A stretch of DNA of 64,000 bases from Prosthecobacter sp. Lineage in GTDB: Bacteria; Verrucomicrobiota; Verrucomicrobiia; Verrucomicrobiales; Verrucomicrobiaceae. The position numbers were made by a program, and so were the translations under genes. Below the pieces are notes generated by a model, which ran no database searches, was not told the origin of the DNA, and worked only from the letters and a program-made list of their open reading frames with translations. The stretch is taken from contig NZ_JAXMIH010000005.1 of the NCBI RefSeq assembly GCF_034366625.1, positions 62,001-126,000 on the forward strand, in the 5' to 3' direction. Below are positions 17,929-26,443 of this stretch, one piece after another. Position 1 is the first letter of the stretch. Each line of letters opens with the position of its first letter.

Positions 17929-17965
17929 AAATAAAAGGGCAGAACAAGGAATCCTTGTTTCTGCC
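17929..17965 (-). terminator. Rho-independent terminator of the FKBP gene
   Basis: On the minus strand a strong stem with right arm CCTTGTTCTGCCC and loop ATT (one bulged A on the left arm) spans 17965-17937 and is followed by TTTTATTT (17936-17929). It begins about 28 nt after the FKBP stop codon. On the plus strand the stem is also followed by a T-rich run (TCTTCTTTTCT), but no plus-strand gene ends there. It implies that the KAP gene downstream has its own promoter. Confidence 0.8.
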
Positions 17966-17992
17966 CTCTTCTTTTCTGTCAGTGGCGTGGGA

Positions 17993-18388
17993 TCACTTCA
18001 CCTTGATCAGCTCCACGTCGAAGATCAGCGCCTCATTCGGGCCGATGTCGCGACCGGCACCACGGGAACCGTAGGCGAGCTTCGAGGGGATGTAGAAGCG
18101 GAACTTCGCGCCTTCCTGCATGAGCTGCACGCCTTCGGTCCAGCCGGCAATGACACCATTCAGCGGGAACTCGATGGATTCCTTGCGGCGATACGAGCTG
18201 TCGAAGACGTTGCCATTGATCAGCGTGCCTTCGTAATGCACCTCCACCGTGTCCGTGGCCTTCGGACTCTTGCCGGTGCCTGGGGTGATGACTTTGTATT
18301 GCAGGCCGCTGGCGGTCACGGTCACGCCTTCTTTCGTGGCGTTGTCTGCGAGAAATTTTTCACCTTTGGCGAGAGCGATGTCGGACAT
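17993..18388 (-). CDS. FKBP-type peptidyl-prolyl cis-trans isomerase
   Basis: A 131-residue prolyl isomerase with an N-terminal segment (FLADNATKEGVTVTASGLQYKV) typical of FkpA/Mip-like proteins, then a full FKBP domain: VEVHYEGTLINGNVFDSSYRR, the active-site block FPLNGVIAGWTEGVQLM, and KFRFYIPSKLAYG followed by IGPNEALIFDVELIKV. No signal peptide, so probably cytosolic. The ATG at 18388 follows a C-rich leader rather than a Shine-Dalgarno. The upstream part of the open frame is low-complexity leader sequence. A rho-independent terminator follows the stop codon. Divergent from glpD with a 150-bp intergenic region holding a paired palindrome. Confidence 0.94.
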   Translation of the reverse strand: MSDIALAKGEKFLADNATKEGVTVTASGLQYKVITPGTGKSPKATDTVEVHYEGTLINGNVFDSSYRRKESIEFPLNGVIAGWTEGVQLMQEGAKFRFYIPSKLAYGSRGAGRDIGPNEALIFDVELIKVK

Positions 18389-18475
18389 GGGATGGGGAGT
18401 GTTGGAGTTGTGGATGGTTGGGACGCGGAGGCTAGCAAATGGGGGATAAAATGTCGAATGACGATTCGCGGACAA

Positions 18476-18522
18476 GGAGCGGCGCTTTTCAAGCGCCGTG
18501 GGCGGTTGCAAACCGCCCCTCC
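18476..18522. repeat. Paired GGAG-headed palindromes upstream of glpD
   Basis: Two hairpins face each other with one base between them. On the plus strand: head GGAG (18476-18479), left arm CGGCGCTT, loop TTC, right arm ending 18498. On the minus strand: head GGAG (18522-18519), left arm GGGCGGTT, loop TGC, ending at 18500. The stems differ but each is perfectly self-complementary. The pair lies 18 nt before the glpD start codon, in the intergenic region between divergent genes, so it may influence glpD mRNA or simply be a mobile REP-like insertion. Confidence 0.7.
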
Positions 18523-18539
18523 TTGGGTGAACTGCTCGC

Positions 18540-20102
18540 ATGAATCGCGAACGCCTTTTTTCGCAGCTTGTCTCGCACAGCGGCCCGTTTGACATCGCCA
18601 TCATCGGCGGCGGAGCCACGGGACTTGGCGCGGCGGTGGATGCAGCCTCGCGGGGACATTCGGTGGTGCTCATCGAGCAGTCGGACTTCGCCAAAGGCAC
18701 CTCCAGCCGCAGCACGAAGCTGGTGCATGGCGGCGTGCGCTATTTGAAGCAGGGGAACATTTCTCTCGTGCTGGAGGCGCTGCGTGAGCGCGGCCTTCTG
18801 TGCAAAAACGCGCCGCATCTCGTCCACAGCCTGCCGTTCGTCATTCCGAGCTACCACTGGTGGGAGGGGCCGTTCTACGGCATCGGATTGAAGGTCTATG
18901 ACACGCTGGCGGGCCAGCTTGGCCTCGAACCCTCGCGCTATCTCTCGCGGGAGGAGATGATGGAGCTGCTGCCCACCTTGGAAACCGAGGGTCTCGACGG
19001 CGGCGTGGTCTATCACGACGGGCAGTTCGATGACGCACGTCTCGCTATTCATCTCGCGCGCACGGCGGTGAATAATGGTGCCATCACGCTCAATCACACG
19101 CGTTGCACCGGTTTGATGAAGGAAAAGGGCCACGTCATCGGCGTGAAGGCCGAATGCGTCGAAACCGGCCGCCAGCACGAGATCCGCGCCCGCTGCGTCA
19201 TCAATGCCACGGGTGTCTTCGTCGATGATGTGCGGCGCATGGACGATGCGAAGACAGAAAACATCGTCGCACCGAGTCAGGGCGTGCATCTGGTGCTGCC
19301 GCGCGAGTTTTTGCCCGGTGAGTCGGCCATCATGATCCCGAAGACGGATGATGGCCGCGTGCTGTTCGCCGTGCCGTGGCATGGGCGCGTCATCATCGGC
19401 ACCACGGATACACCAGTGGAGCATGCCAGCATCGAGCCACGCGCCCTGCCGGATGAAATCGAGTTCCTCATGACGCACGCGGCGCGCTACCTCACGCGTG
19501 ATCCACGTCCGTGTGATGTGCTGAGCGTGTTCGCCGGTCTGCGCCCGCTGGTGGCCGCGAAGAATGCCGAGTCCACCGCCGCGCTCTCGCGTGATCACAC
19601 CATCCTCGTCTCCGACTCTGGCCTCATCACCATCACCGGCGGCAAATGGACGACGTATCGCCGCATGGCCGAGGATGTCATCGATCATGCTGAGATGATC
19701 GGCGGCATCGGTGTCAAACATTGCGTCACGCACGATCTCAAGATCCACGGCTCTGCCACCGTGCTGCCGAAAGACGATCCGCTGGCCGTCTATGGCAGCG
19801 ACGCGACAGAGATTCGTGAGCTGACTGCCAAAGAGCCGGAATGGGCCAGGAAAGTGCATCCCAAGCTCGATCTGACCTGTGCCGAGGTCGTCTTCCACAC
19901 CCGTCACGAAATGGCCCGCACCGTGGGCGATGTCCTCGCCCGCCGCAGCCGTTCTTTGCTCTTTGATGCGCAAGCCAGCATGAACGCAGCACCCCGCGTG
20001 GCTGCCATCATGGCGCGGGAACTCAACTGGGATGCCGAAACCATCGATCATCAGGTCAATCGCTTCCAAAAGCTGGCTTCGGGTTACATTTTGGAAGGCT
20101 GA
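18540..20102 (+). CDS. glpD: Glycerol-3-phosphate dehydrogenase (FAD, aerobic type)
   Basis: Membrane-associated flavoenzyme oxidising glycerol-3-phosphate to dihydroxyacetone phosphate and passing electrons to quinone. In 520 residues: FAD-binding IIGGGATGLGAA (residues 21-32), the family signature SSRSTKLVHGGVRYL, NATGVFVDDV, GTTDTP, FAGLRPLV and ITGGKWTTYR, plus the C-terminal DAO_C region with EVVFHTRHEMARTVGDVL. The length fits single-subunit GlpD. No glycerol kinase or facilitator gene is adjacent. The stop codon is followed within 4 nt by another paired palindrome. Confidence 0.95.
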   Translation: MNRERLFSQLVSHSGPFDIAIIGGGATGLGAAVDAASRGHSVVLIEQSDFAKGTSSRSTKLVHGGVRYLKQGNISLVLEALRERGLLCKNAPHLVHSLPFVIPSYHWWEGPFYGIGLKVYDTLAGQLGLEPSRYLSREEMMELLPTLETEGLDGGVVYHDGQFDDARLAIHLARTAVNNGAITLNHTRCTGLMKEKGHVIGVKAECVETGRQHEIRARCVINATGVFVDDVRRMDDAKTENIVAPSQGVHLVLPREFLPGESAIMIPKTDDGRVLFAVPWHGRVIIGTTDTPVEHASIEPRALPDEIEFLMTHAARYLTRDPRPCDVLSVFAGLRPLVAAKNAESTAALSRDHTILVSDSGLITITGGKWTTYRRMAEDVIDHAEMIGGIGVKHCVTHDLKIHGSATVLPKDDPLAVYGSDATEIRELTAKEPEWARKVHPKLDLTCAEVVFHTRHEMARTVGDVLARRSRSLLFDAQASMNAAPRVAAIMARELNWDAETIDHQVNRFQKLASGYILEG

Positions 20103-20105
20103 TCC

Positions 20106-20247
20106 AAGTGGTCCGCACAGTCTCTGTGCGGCGCTCCGCAACGATCAAGACACTTGCCGCCTGAAATGTTCCAGACTCCGTGCGCTTTCCACCATAAGGC
20201 CGCCATCCGCCTTCGCCACGCCGCACAGAGGACTGTGCGGACCACTT
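20106..20247. repeat. Inverted pair of GTGGT-headed palindromes with about 90-nt spacer
   Basis: A near-perfect 27/28-nt inverted repeat brackets an 87-nt spacer. Left unit (20106-20132): head AAGTGGT, stem CCGCACAG, loop TCT. Right unit (20247-20220, minus strand): the same head and stem with loop TCCT, the only difference being one extra base. Each arm is itself a hairpin. It fills most of the 215 nt between glpD and the next gene. The rest of the interval is a pyrimidine-rich leader with ACTCC repeats just before the next ATG. Confidence 0.75.
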
Positions 20248-20317
20248 TGCGCCGCGAAATTCGTCATTGTCCATCCCTGCCCACCACTCCAATACTCCGC
20301 CACTCCATTCCTCCTTC

Positions 20318-21496
20318 ATGACACCCCTCCACCAGCTCCGCGCAGGCATCATCGGCACCGGCTTCATCGGCCCCGTTCATATCGAAGCACTCAAACGGCT
20401 CGGCGTCACGGTGAACGGCATCTGCGGCTCCACCAAGAGCGCCCGCCATGTCGGCAACCTGTGGGGCATCCCCGAGATCTACGGCGACTACGATCACGAG
20501 GCCATGTACGCCTCGCCGAACATTGATGTCGTCCACATCACCTCGCCCAACCGGGTTCACGTCGAGCAGTGCCTGAGCGCACTCGAAATGGGCAAGCACG
20601 TCATCTGCGAGAAGCCGCTCGGCATGACCGCGAAGGACACCGCGCTCGTCGTCGATGCGGTGAAGAAGGGCGGCAAAAAAGGCCCGGTGTTCGCGGTGAA
20701 CTACATGTGCCGCTTCTTCCCCGCCATCCTGCAGATGCGCGCAATGGTGGCGCGGGGCGATCTCGGCAAGATCATGCACGTCCAGGGTCATTTCTTCCAG
20801 GACTGGCTGATGTATGAGACCGACTACAACTGGCGCATCCTCGCCAGCGAAGGCGGCAAACTCCGTGCGGTGGGGGATGTCGGCACCCATTGGATCGATG
20901 CCGTGAGCTTCGTGCTCGGATCAAAGCCCAACAGCGTCTTTGCGCACATCGAGACCTTCCACAAGACCCGCAAACGTCCGAAAGGCGAGGTGCAGACTTT
21001 TGCGAAGGTCGATCCGAAGAAGATGATCGACTACAAGGTCGATACCGAGGACTTCGGCAGCGTGTTGCTGAAGTTCGGCAAGGCCAAGCACGGCTTCGCC
21101 GACGGCGTGCATGCGAATGCGGCGATCTCCCAGGTCGCCGCCGGTTGGAAATGCAGCCTCAGCTTCGGCATCTACGGCACGAAGGGCAGCGTGCGCTGGG
21201 ATTTGCAGCAGCCCAATGAAATTCAGGTCGGTCATCGCGATGAACCGAATCAAATCCTCCAGCGCGGCACGCCCGGCTTCCTCGAAGACGTCGCCAACTT
21301 CACCGACTACCCGCCCGGTCACGCCGAAGGCTTCAGCGACGGTCACAAAATGCACTACCGCGCCATTTACGAGCACATCGCCAGCGGCAAGAAGACGCCC
21401 GCCCTCTTCGCCACCGCCGAAGACGGCCACCACGAAGTGAAGCTCTGCGAAGCCATCTTGCAGAGCAGCAGGGCCAAAAGCTGGGTGAAAGTGTGA
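20318..21496 (+). CDS. Gfo/Idh/MocA family oxidoreductase
   Basis: Cytoplasmic NAD(P)-dependent sugar dehydrogenase-like enzyme of 392 residues, without a signal sequence, unlike the member at 9273. Rossmann motif GIIGTGFIGPVHIEAL (residues 9-24), HITSPNRVHVEQ, CEKPLGM with the conserved Lys, and DVGTHWIDAVSFVLG in the catalytic domain. The ATG at 20318 follows the leader CATTCCTCCTTC; earlier in-frame codons at 20267 lie in low-complexity leader. The closest known relatives are myo-inositol or glucose-fructose type dehydrogenases; the substrate is not predictable. Confidence 0.9.
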   Translation: MTPLHQLRAGIIGTGFIGPVHIEALKRLGVTVNGICGSTKSARHVGNLWGIPEIYGDYDHEAMYASPNIDVVHITSPNRVHVEQCLSALEMGKHVICEKPLGMTAKDTALVVDAVKKGGKKGPVFAVNYMCRFFPAILQMRAMVARGDLGKIMHVQGHFFQDWLMYETDYNWRILASEGGKLRAVGDVGTHWIDAVSFVLGSKPNSVFAHIETFHKTRKRPKGEVQTFAKVDPKKMIDYKVDTEDFGSVLLKFGKAKHGFADGVHANAAISQVAAGWKCSLSFGIYGTKGSVRWDLQQPNEIQVGHRDEPNQILQRGTPGFLEDVANFTDYPPGHAEGFSDGHKMHYRAIYEHIASGKKTPALFATAEDGHHEVKLCEAILQSSRAKSWVKV

Positions 21497-21533
21497 TCTT
21501 GAGAAACGACGTCGATGGCCGTACTTTGAAATC

Positions 21534-21731
21534 ATGAAAACCAAGACCAAAGCCGTCAGCGCCAAGAAGCAGGCCCGCAGGTTGATCGACAAGCTGCCAG
21601 CCACAGCCTCTTGGGACGATGTGATGCAGCAGCTTTATGTGCGCCAGAAGATTGAGGCCGGATTGGCAGATTTGAACGCCGGACGGCGGCATTCGCATGC
21701 CAGCATCAAACGTGAGTTCGGCGTGGCGTGA
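21534..21731 (+). CDS. Putative antitoxin of a ParD/ParE-like module
   Basis: A 65-residue basic protein (MKTKTKAVSAKKQARRLIDKLP) whose second half, SWDDVMQQLYVRQKIEAGLADLNAGRR, matches the short addiction-module component type that precedes RelE/ParE toxins: a helix around W-D-V-M--LYVRQKIE-GL--. Its TGA overlaps the GTG start of the toxin gene (GTGA at 21728-21731), the usual coupling that keeps antitoxin in excess. Such modules are normally autoregulated, but no operator palindrome is evident in the 37 nt upstream. Confidence 0.78.
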   Translation: MKTKTKAVSAKKQARRLIDKLPATASWDDVMQQLYVRQKIEAGLADLNAGRRHSHASIKREFGVA

Positions 21732-22021
21732 ACATTTTCTGGTCCAGTCAGGCGCGGAAGGATTTGCGGGCGATCCGAGCCTACATCGCCAAAGATTCGG
21801 CGTTTTATGCGGACCGCATGGTGGCCAGAATCATCGAACGTACGGACATTCTCACACTTCATCCGCATATCGGTCATCCAGTGCATGAGGCACCCGATTT
21901 GGACGTGCGGGAGATTCATGAGGCGTCCTACCGGATCATCTATCGCGTGCTGCTCGATGAGTTGGAAATCGTGACGCTGGTGCATTTTGCCCAGCGCTTG
22001 AACACGAAGCGGCTGCGTTAG
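21728..22021 (+). CDS. RelE/ParE family toxin
   Basis: A 97-residue toxin-fold protein: FWSSQARKDLRAIRAYIA at the N-terminus, LTLHPHIGHPVHEAPDLDVREI in the middle and YRIIYRVLLDELEIVTLVHFAQR at the C-terminus, the order seen in ParE/RelE (RMR-Y-V-YR and I-I--V-H-RR blocks). ParE members poison gyrase and RelE members cleave mRNA; which applies here cannot be told. It starts at a GTG overlapping the antitoxin stop. Its TAG stop shares bases 22019-22020 with the TAA stop of purK on the opposite strand. Confidence 0.85.
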   Translation: MNIFWSSQARKDLRAIRAYIAKDSAFYADRMVARIIERTDILTLHPHIGHPVHEAPDLDVREIHEASYRIIYRVLLDELEIVTLVHFAQRLNTKRLR

Positions 22022-23166
22022 TCGATCCCAATCCCCAGCACCTTCCGAATCGCGAGCGCGTCTTTGAGCGCTTCGTCGATCGTGTCGCCGAGGACGGTGA
22101 AGTGGCCCATTTTGCGGCGGGGGCGGGCTTCGCGTTTGCCGTAGAGGTGGAGCTTGGCGCGGGGGTGATTGAGCACGGGCGACCAGTCGGGATGGGTGAG
22201 CGGGGCGGGCCAGATGTCGCCGAGGAGGTTGATCATGACGGCGGGTGTGTGCTGCGAGGCGTCGCCAAGAGGGAGGCCGCAGACGGCACGCTGCTGCTGC
22301 TGGAACTGGTTCGTGCGGCAGGCGTCGATGGTGTAGTGGCCGCTGTTGTGTGGACGCGGGGCGATTTCGTTGACGATGACTTTGCCGTCTGCGGTGACGA
22401 ACATCTCGACGGCCATGGTGCCGACGTAATCGAGGCCTTCGGCGACGGCTTGCCACAATTCGACGGCCTGCGTGATGATCTGCGGCTCCACGCGGGCGGG
22501 AGCGATAGTGACGTCGAGGATGTGATGCGTGTGCTGGTTCTCGACGCAACCGTGCGTGGCCATGCTGCCGTCGATGCCGCGTGCGCCGACGACGGAAACC
22601 TCGCAAACGAAGCTGACCCATTGCTCGACGACGGCGCGATGGCCAATGAAGCCGCTCCAGGCTTCGGCGAGATTCGTTTCGGCGGTGACTTTGCACTGGC
22701 CTTTGCCGTCGTAGCCGAAGGCGGCGGTTTTGATGACGCAGGGGCGGCCGAGTTCGGCCACGGCGGCTTCGAGGCCGCTCAAATCATCGACGACGCGAAA
22801 CGGGGCGCAGGCGATGCCTTGGTCGCGGAGGAAATTTTTCTCACGCTCGCGGTGCTGCGTGGTGAAGATGGCCTTCGAGCCGGGACGCAGTGGTTTGACG
22901 GCCTCGACGGCTTGCAGGCACGCTGCGGGGATGTTTTCGAACTCGGCGGTAACGACATCGACCTGCTGCAAAAAGCGGTTCAGAGCTGCGGTGTCGTCAT
23001 AGGCCGCGTTGATCTCGATGTCGGCGAACTGACCGGCGGGGCAGCCTTGGGGTTCATCGGTGAAGATGGCGATGCGATGACCGGCGCGGCGTGCTTCGAG
23101 GGCGAGCATGCGCCCGAGCTGACCGCCGCCGAGGACTCCGATCGTCGAAGGAGGCGAGAACATCAT
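22018..23166 (-). CDS. purK: N5-carboxyaminoimidazole ribonucleotide synthase
   Basis: ATP-grasp enzyme of purine synthesis converting AIR and bicarbonate to N5-CAIR, the substrate of PurE encoded just upstream. In 382 residues: [17 protein letters not shown] at the N-terminus, the ATP-grasp block [30 protein letters not shown], and [18 protein letters not shown] with the metal-binding Glu and Asn. Either Met at 23166 or 23163 may start it; both overlap the purE stop codon. It converges with the ParE-like toxin gene, with 4 nt shared. Confidence 0.95.
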   Translation of the reverse strand: MMFSPPSTIGVLGGGQLGRMLALEARRAGHRIAIFTDEPQGCPAGQFADIEINAAYDDTAALNRFLQQVDVVTAEFENIPAACLQAVEAVKPLRPGSKAIFTTQHREREKNFLRDQGIACAPFRVVDDLSGLEAAVAELGRPCVIKTAAFGYDGKGQCKVTAETNLAEAWSGFIGHRAVVEQWVSFVCEVSVVGARGIDGSMATHGCVENQHTHHILDVTIAPARVEPQIITQAVELWQAVAEGLDYVGTMAVEMFVTADGKVIVNEIAPRPHNSGHYTIDACRTNQFQQQQRAVCGLPLGDASQHTPAVMINLLGDIWPAPLTHPDWSPVLNHPRAKLHLYGKREARPRRKMGHFTVLGDTIDEALKDALAIRKVLGIGID

Positions 23167-23684
23167 GCTTTCGCTTCGATTTCGAGGTCGTTCTGGCTTT
23201 CGAGTACTTTTTGCGTCTGCCGTTCGCGGAAGGTCTTCAGTTTGGCGGCGAGATCGGGATTATCGTTCGCCAGCATGGAGACGGCGAAGAGTCCGGCGTT
23301 CAGAGCGCCCGCGTTGCCGATGGCGAAGGTGGCGACGGGGATGCCACCGGGCATTTGCACGATGGAGTAAAGGCTGTCCATGCCGCTGAGCGCACGGCTT
23401 TGCACCGGAACGCCGAGGACGGGGAGGGTCGTCATGCTGGCGGTCATGCCGGGCAGATGTGCGGCTCCGCCGGCACCGGCGATGATGCACTTGAGGCCAC
23501 GCTTCGAAGCGGTGGTGGCGTAATCGTAAAGAAGCTGCGGCGTGCGGTGCGCGCTGACGACTTTCTTTTCAAAAGGCACGCCAAAGTCTTTCAGGACCTG
23601 GGCGGCATTTTGCATGGTGGGCCAGTCGGAACTGGAGCCCATGATGATGCCCACGAGGGGCTTGATGGCGGTGTCGTTGCTCAT
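23163..23684 (-). CDS. purE: N5-carboxyaminoimidazole ribonucleotide mutase (class I PurE)
   Basis: Rearranges N5-CAIR to CAIR in de novo purine synthesis. The 173-residue product carries the signature [13 protein letters not shown] near the N-terminus, [22 protein letters not shown] and [29 protein letters not shown], all class I PurE blocks. The start is the ATG at 23684; the longer open frame upstream runs antisense to pyrF. The C-terminal [17 protein letters not shown] tail is a family-typical helix. Coupled to purK by overlap and divergent from pyrF across 87 bp. Confidence 0.95.
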   Translation of the reverse strand: MSNDTAIKPLVGIIMGSSSDWPTMQNAAQVLKDFGVPFEKKVVSAHRTPQLLYDYATTASKRGLKCIIAGAGGAAHLPGMTASMTTLPVLGVPVQSRALSGMDSLYSIVQMPGGIPVATFAIGNAGALNAGLFAVSMLANDNPDLAAKLKTFRERQTQKVLESQNDLEIEAKA

Positions 23685-23771
23685 CGGGAAGGCTGGCAGG
23701 ATGGCGGGGGGCGGGGCAGCGTCAAATCTTCGATTTGGCGGGAGCGAAAAGCCGTGCCATGTGGGCAGCGC

Positions 23772-24524
23772 ATGACTTTTCTCGACAAGCTGAATCAACG
23801 CATCGCCCAAACCGGCTCGAATCTCTGCGTGGGGCTCGATGTGCGGGCCGAAAACGCGGAAGAATCGACCAAGCGGTGGATTCTGGATGTGATCGCGCAG
23901 ACCGCGCCGTTTGCGGCGGCGTTCAAGCCGAACTCGGCCTACTTCGAAGCGCTGGGCTGGCGCGGCGTGAAAATGCTGGAGGAGATTTTGCAAGAGATCC
24001 CGAAAGAGATCCCGGTGGTGCTGGATGTGAAGCGCGGGGACATCGGCGAGACGCAGGGGTATTACGCGAAGGCATGCTTTGATGTGATGAATGTGGATGC
24101 GGTGACGCTGAACGCCTACATGGGCCGCGACACGCTGGAGCCGTTTCTCAAATACACGGACAAAGGGCTGTACCTGCTGGGCGTGACCTCGAATCCGGGC
24201 GCGAAGGACATTGAGCTGCAAAAGACTGGAGACCGGCAGGTCTATGAACTCGTGGCCGAAATGACGAAAGGGCATCCGCAGGTGGGTTTGGTCGTTGGCT
24301 TGACCAATGCCGCTCCGGATGTGCTGGACCACATCCCTGACGTGCCGCTGCTGATTCCTGGACTCGGGGCGCAGGGTGGGGATCTGGCGGCGCTGAAGGG
24401 CAGCGGGCGGAAAGCGCCGCTGCTGGTGAATGTCTCGCGGGGCGTTCTGTATCAGAACGATGACTATACTTTCGCCACACGGGCAGAACGGTGGATGCGA
24501 CAGATTCAGCAGGCGCTGGGCTGA
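23772..24524 (+). CDS. pyrF: Orotidine 5'-phosphate decarboxylase
   Basis: Last enzyme of UMP synthesis. A 250-residue TIM-barrel protein of the type 2 (longer) PyrF group: LCVGLDVR and [14 protein letters not shown] near the N-terminus, the catalytic Lys-Asp array [20 protein letters not shown], and [12 protein letters not shown] closing the phosphate site. The start ATG is at 23772; the longer frame upstream overlaps purE. Purine (purEK) and pyrimidine genes are thus divergently arranged, with the 87-bp gap presumably holding both promoters. Confidence 0.95.
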   Translation: MTFLDKLNQRIAQTGSNLCVGLDVRAENAEESTKRWILDVIAQTAPFAAAFKPNSAYFEALGWRGVKMLEEILQEIPKEIPVVLDVKRGDIGETQGYYAKACFDVMNVDAVTLNAYMGRDTLEPFLKYTDKGLYLLGVTSNPGAKDIELQKTGDRQVYELVAEMTKGHPQVGLVVGLTNAAPDVLDHIPDVPLLIPGLGAQGGDLAALKGSGRKAPLLVNVSRGVLYQNDDYTFATRAERWMRQIQQALG

Positions 24525-24634
24525 GGTTTCATTTTTAAGAATGACGAAATCGAAGCGTGGAAGCTGCTTGATTGAAGCGCAATCGTGAGGATGGATGCCG
24601 CCGGTCATCACGCCCAAACCATTTGACCGCTCTC

Positions 24635-26443
24635 ATGCTCTTCGATCCCAGCGAGCACCTCAAAACCCCCTTTCAGCGCCGGATTTACCGTTTGCTCGGC
24701 CCCGCCGTGGAGCGCGCGCTGGGTTTGCGTGGTTTTGATGAGTGCTATCGCGAATCAGCGCGGCTTTTCCGCACTCATCCCCAGCATCCGAAGGTGTTCG
24801 CCTGGTTTGATTCGGTGGCGCATGCGTTCAAACTACAAGAGGACGTGGATCTGCCGCCGGAGTTTGAATTTCCGAAGCAGGGGCCGCTGATCATTGTGGC
24901 GAACCACCCGTTTGGCATCATTGATCCCATCATGCTCGCACGCTGGTCGGCCCAGTTCCGGCCGGATTTGAAGGTGATGACGAACTCGCTGATGCTGGCG
25001 ATGAAGGAGCTGAAGGATCATGTGATCCCGGTCGATCCTTTTGGCGGTGACGGGGCGGCGAAACGCAATCTGGCTCCAATGAAGGAGGCCATTCGTCTGC
25101 TGCGTGGTGGCGGGGCGCTGGTCATCTTCCCGGCAGGTGAAGTGGCGTCTTACAAGCCGGGCAGGGGTGTCGATGAGCCGGCGTGGAGCAATCATGTGGG
25201 TTCGCTGGTGCGACGCACGCAGGCGACGGTGCTACCGGTTTACTTCCCCGGTTCGAACAGCGCCTTGTTTCATGCCGCCGGGCTGATCCATCCGCGCCTG
25301 CGCACCAGTCTGCTGCTGCGCGAGTTCTGCAACCGGGCCAATACCCCGGTGCCGATGCGGGTGGGGAACCCCATCCCGTATTCGCGGCTGAAGAAGTTCG
25401 AGGATGATGAATCCCTCACACGCTACCTGCGCATCCATACCTTTGTGCTGCACCAACGCGGGAAGGAAGATGGCGCCAAGCTGACCGTCGAGGGCGAGAA
25501 CATCACCAGCGCTCCTCCTTCGGAAATCCTGCACGAGAGGATGGTGGAGGAGATTGACCGTATTCGCGCGCGCGGCGGGCGGCTCGTCGGGCAGGGGAAT
25601 TTGTCCGTTTATCAGGCGCATTCCCACGAAATCCCCACGCTGCTGCCGGAGATCGGGCGTTTGCGGGAGATCACCTTCCGCGAGGTGGGCGAGGGCACAG
25701 GCAACGACATCGACCTCGATAAATACGACCGCTACTACGAGCACCTGATCCTATGGGATGAGGACAATGAGCAGGTGGCCGGGGCTTACCGGCTGGGCCG
25801 TGCGGATGTGATCCTGCGTGAGTACGGACCGAAGGGCCTCTACACGAACACACTGTTCAAGTATGAAAAACCGTTCCTCGCCAACCTGGAGCATGCCGTG
25901 GAGATGGGCCGCAGCTTCATCATCAAGGCCTATCAGCGGCAACTGGCAACGCTGCCTTTGCTGTGGAAGGGGATCGCGCACTGGATCGCGCGCAATCCGC
26001 GCTACAAGAAGCTCTTCGGGCCGGTGAGCATCAGCAAGGACTACAGCAGCCTCTCGCGGAAGATGATCGTGGAGTTTCTGCAGGACAACCGCATGCATCC
26101 GAACCTTTCAAGCTTCGTGAAGCCGCGCAATCCCTTCCGCTACATGCGCACCCGCCGCATGATGCGCGAGTTCATCAGCGCCGACCTGCAAAACGTGGAC
26201 GACTGCTCCGCGCTGATCTCCAGTTTGGAGACGGACGGCAAGGGCATCCCCACGCTGTTGAAACATTACCTGAAGCTCAATGCGACGCTGCTCAGCTTCA
26301 ATGTGGACAAGGATTTCTCTTCCGTTGTGGACGGCCTGATCATGGTTGATTTCACCGAAACGGATTTCCGCCTGCTGGCGAAGTACATGGGCGAGGGAAA
26401 CTGCCGCGAGTATCTGGCGCTGCACAAAAAAGAAGCGGCCTGA
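24635..26443 (+). CDS. Two-domain acyltransferase (PlsC-type plus GNAT/hemolysin-type)
   Basis: A 602-residue fusion. The N-terminal part (about 80-300) is a lysophospholipid acyltransferase domain with the catalytic NHPFGIIDP (90-98; His-x5-Asp spacing as in hemolysin/OlsA relatives) and FPAGEV (165-170). The C-terminal part (from about 335) resembles the OlsB/hemolysin GNAT-like N-acyltransferases: ITFREVGEGTGNDIDLDKYDRYYEHLILWD, AGAYRLGRADVIL, and FGPVSISKDYSSLSRKMIVEFL. This is the architecture of OlsF-type bifunctional enzymes making ornithine or related aminolipids (family knowledge; substrate inferred). The start ATG is at 24635. Its last codons contain the terminator of the convergent hpf operon. 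Confidence 0.85.
   Translation: MLFDPSEHLKTPFQRRIYRLLGPAVERALGLRGFDECYRESARLFRTHPQHPKVFAWFDSVAHAFKLQEDVDLPPEFEFPKQGPLIIVANHPFGIIDPIMLARWSAQFRPDLKVMTNSLMLAMKELKDHVIPVDPFGGDGAAKRNLAPMKEAIRLLRGGGALVIFPAGEVASYKPGRGVDEPAWSNHVGSLVRRTQATVLPVYFPGSNSALFHAAGLIHPRLRTSLLLREFCNRANTPVPMRVGNPIPYSRLKKFEDDESLTRYLRIHTFVLHQRGKEDGAKLTVEGENITSAPPSEILHERMVEEIDRIRARGGRLVGQGNLSVYQAHSHEIPTLLPEIGRLREITFREVGEGTGNDIDLDKYDRYYEHLILWDEDNEQVAGAYRLGRADVILREYGPKGLYTNTLFKYEKPFLANLEHAVEMGRSFIIKAYQRQLATLPLLWKGIAHWIARNPRYKKLFGPVSISKDYSSLSRKMIVEFLQDNRMHPNLSSFVKPRNPFRYMRTRRMMREFISADLQNVDDCSALISSLETDGKGIPTLLKHYLKLNATLLSFNVDKDFSSVVDGLIMVDFTETDFRLLAKYMGEGNCREYLALHKKEAA

Noticed and set aside
18389..18715. N-terminal extension of the FKBP protein to 240 residues
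   Set aside because: The extra sequence is leader and antisense to the glpD 5' end; the ATG at 18388 starts a normal 131-residue isomerase.
20103..20132. Rho-independent terminator after glpD
   Set aside because: The hairpin lacks a following T-run and is one arm of a larger inverted repeat, so a mobile repeat explains it better, though it may still affect transcript ends.
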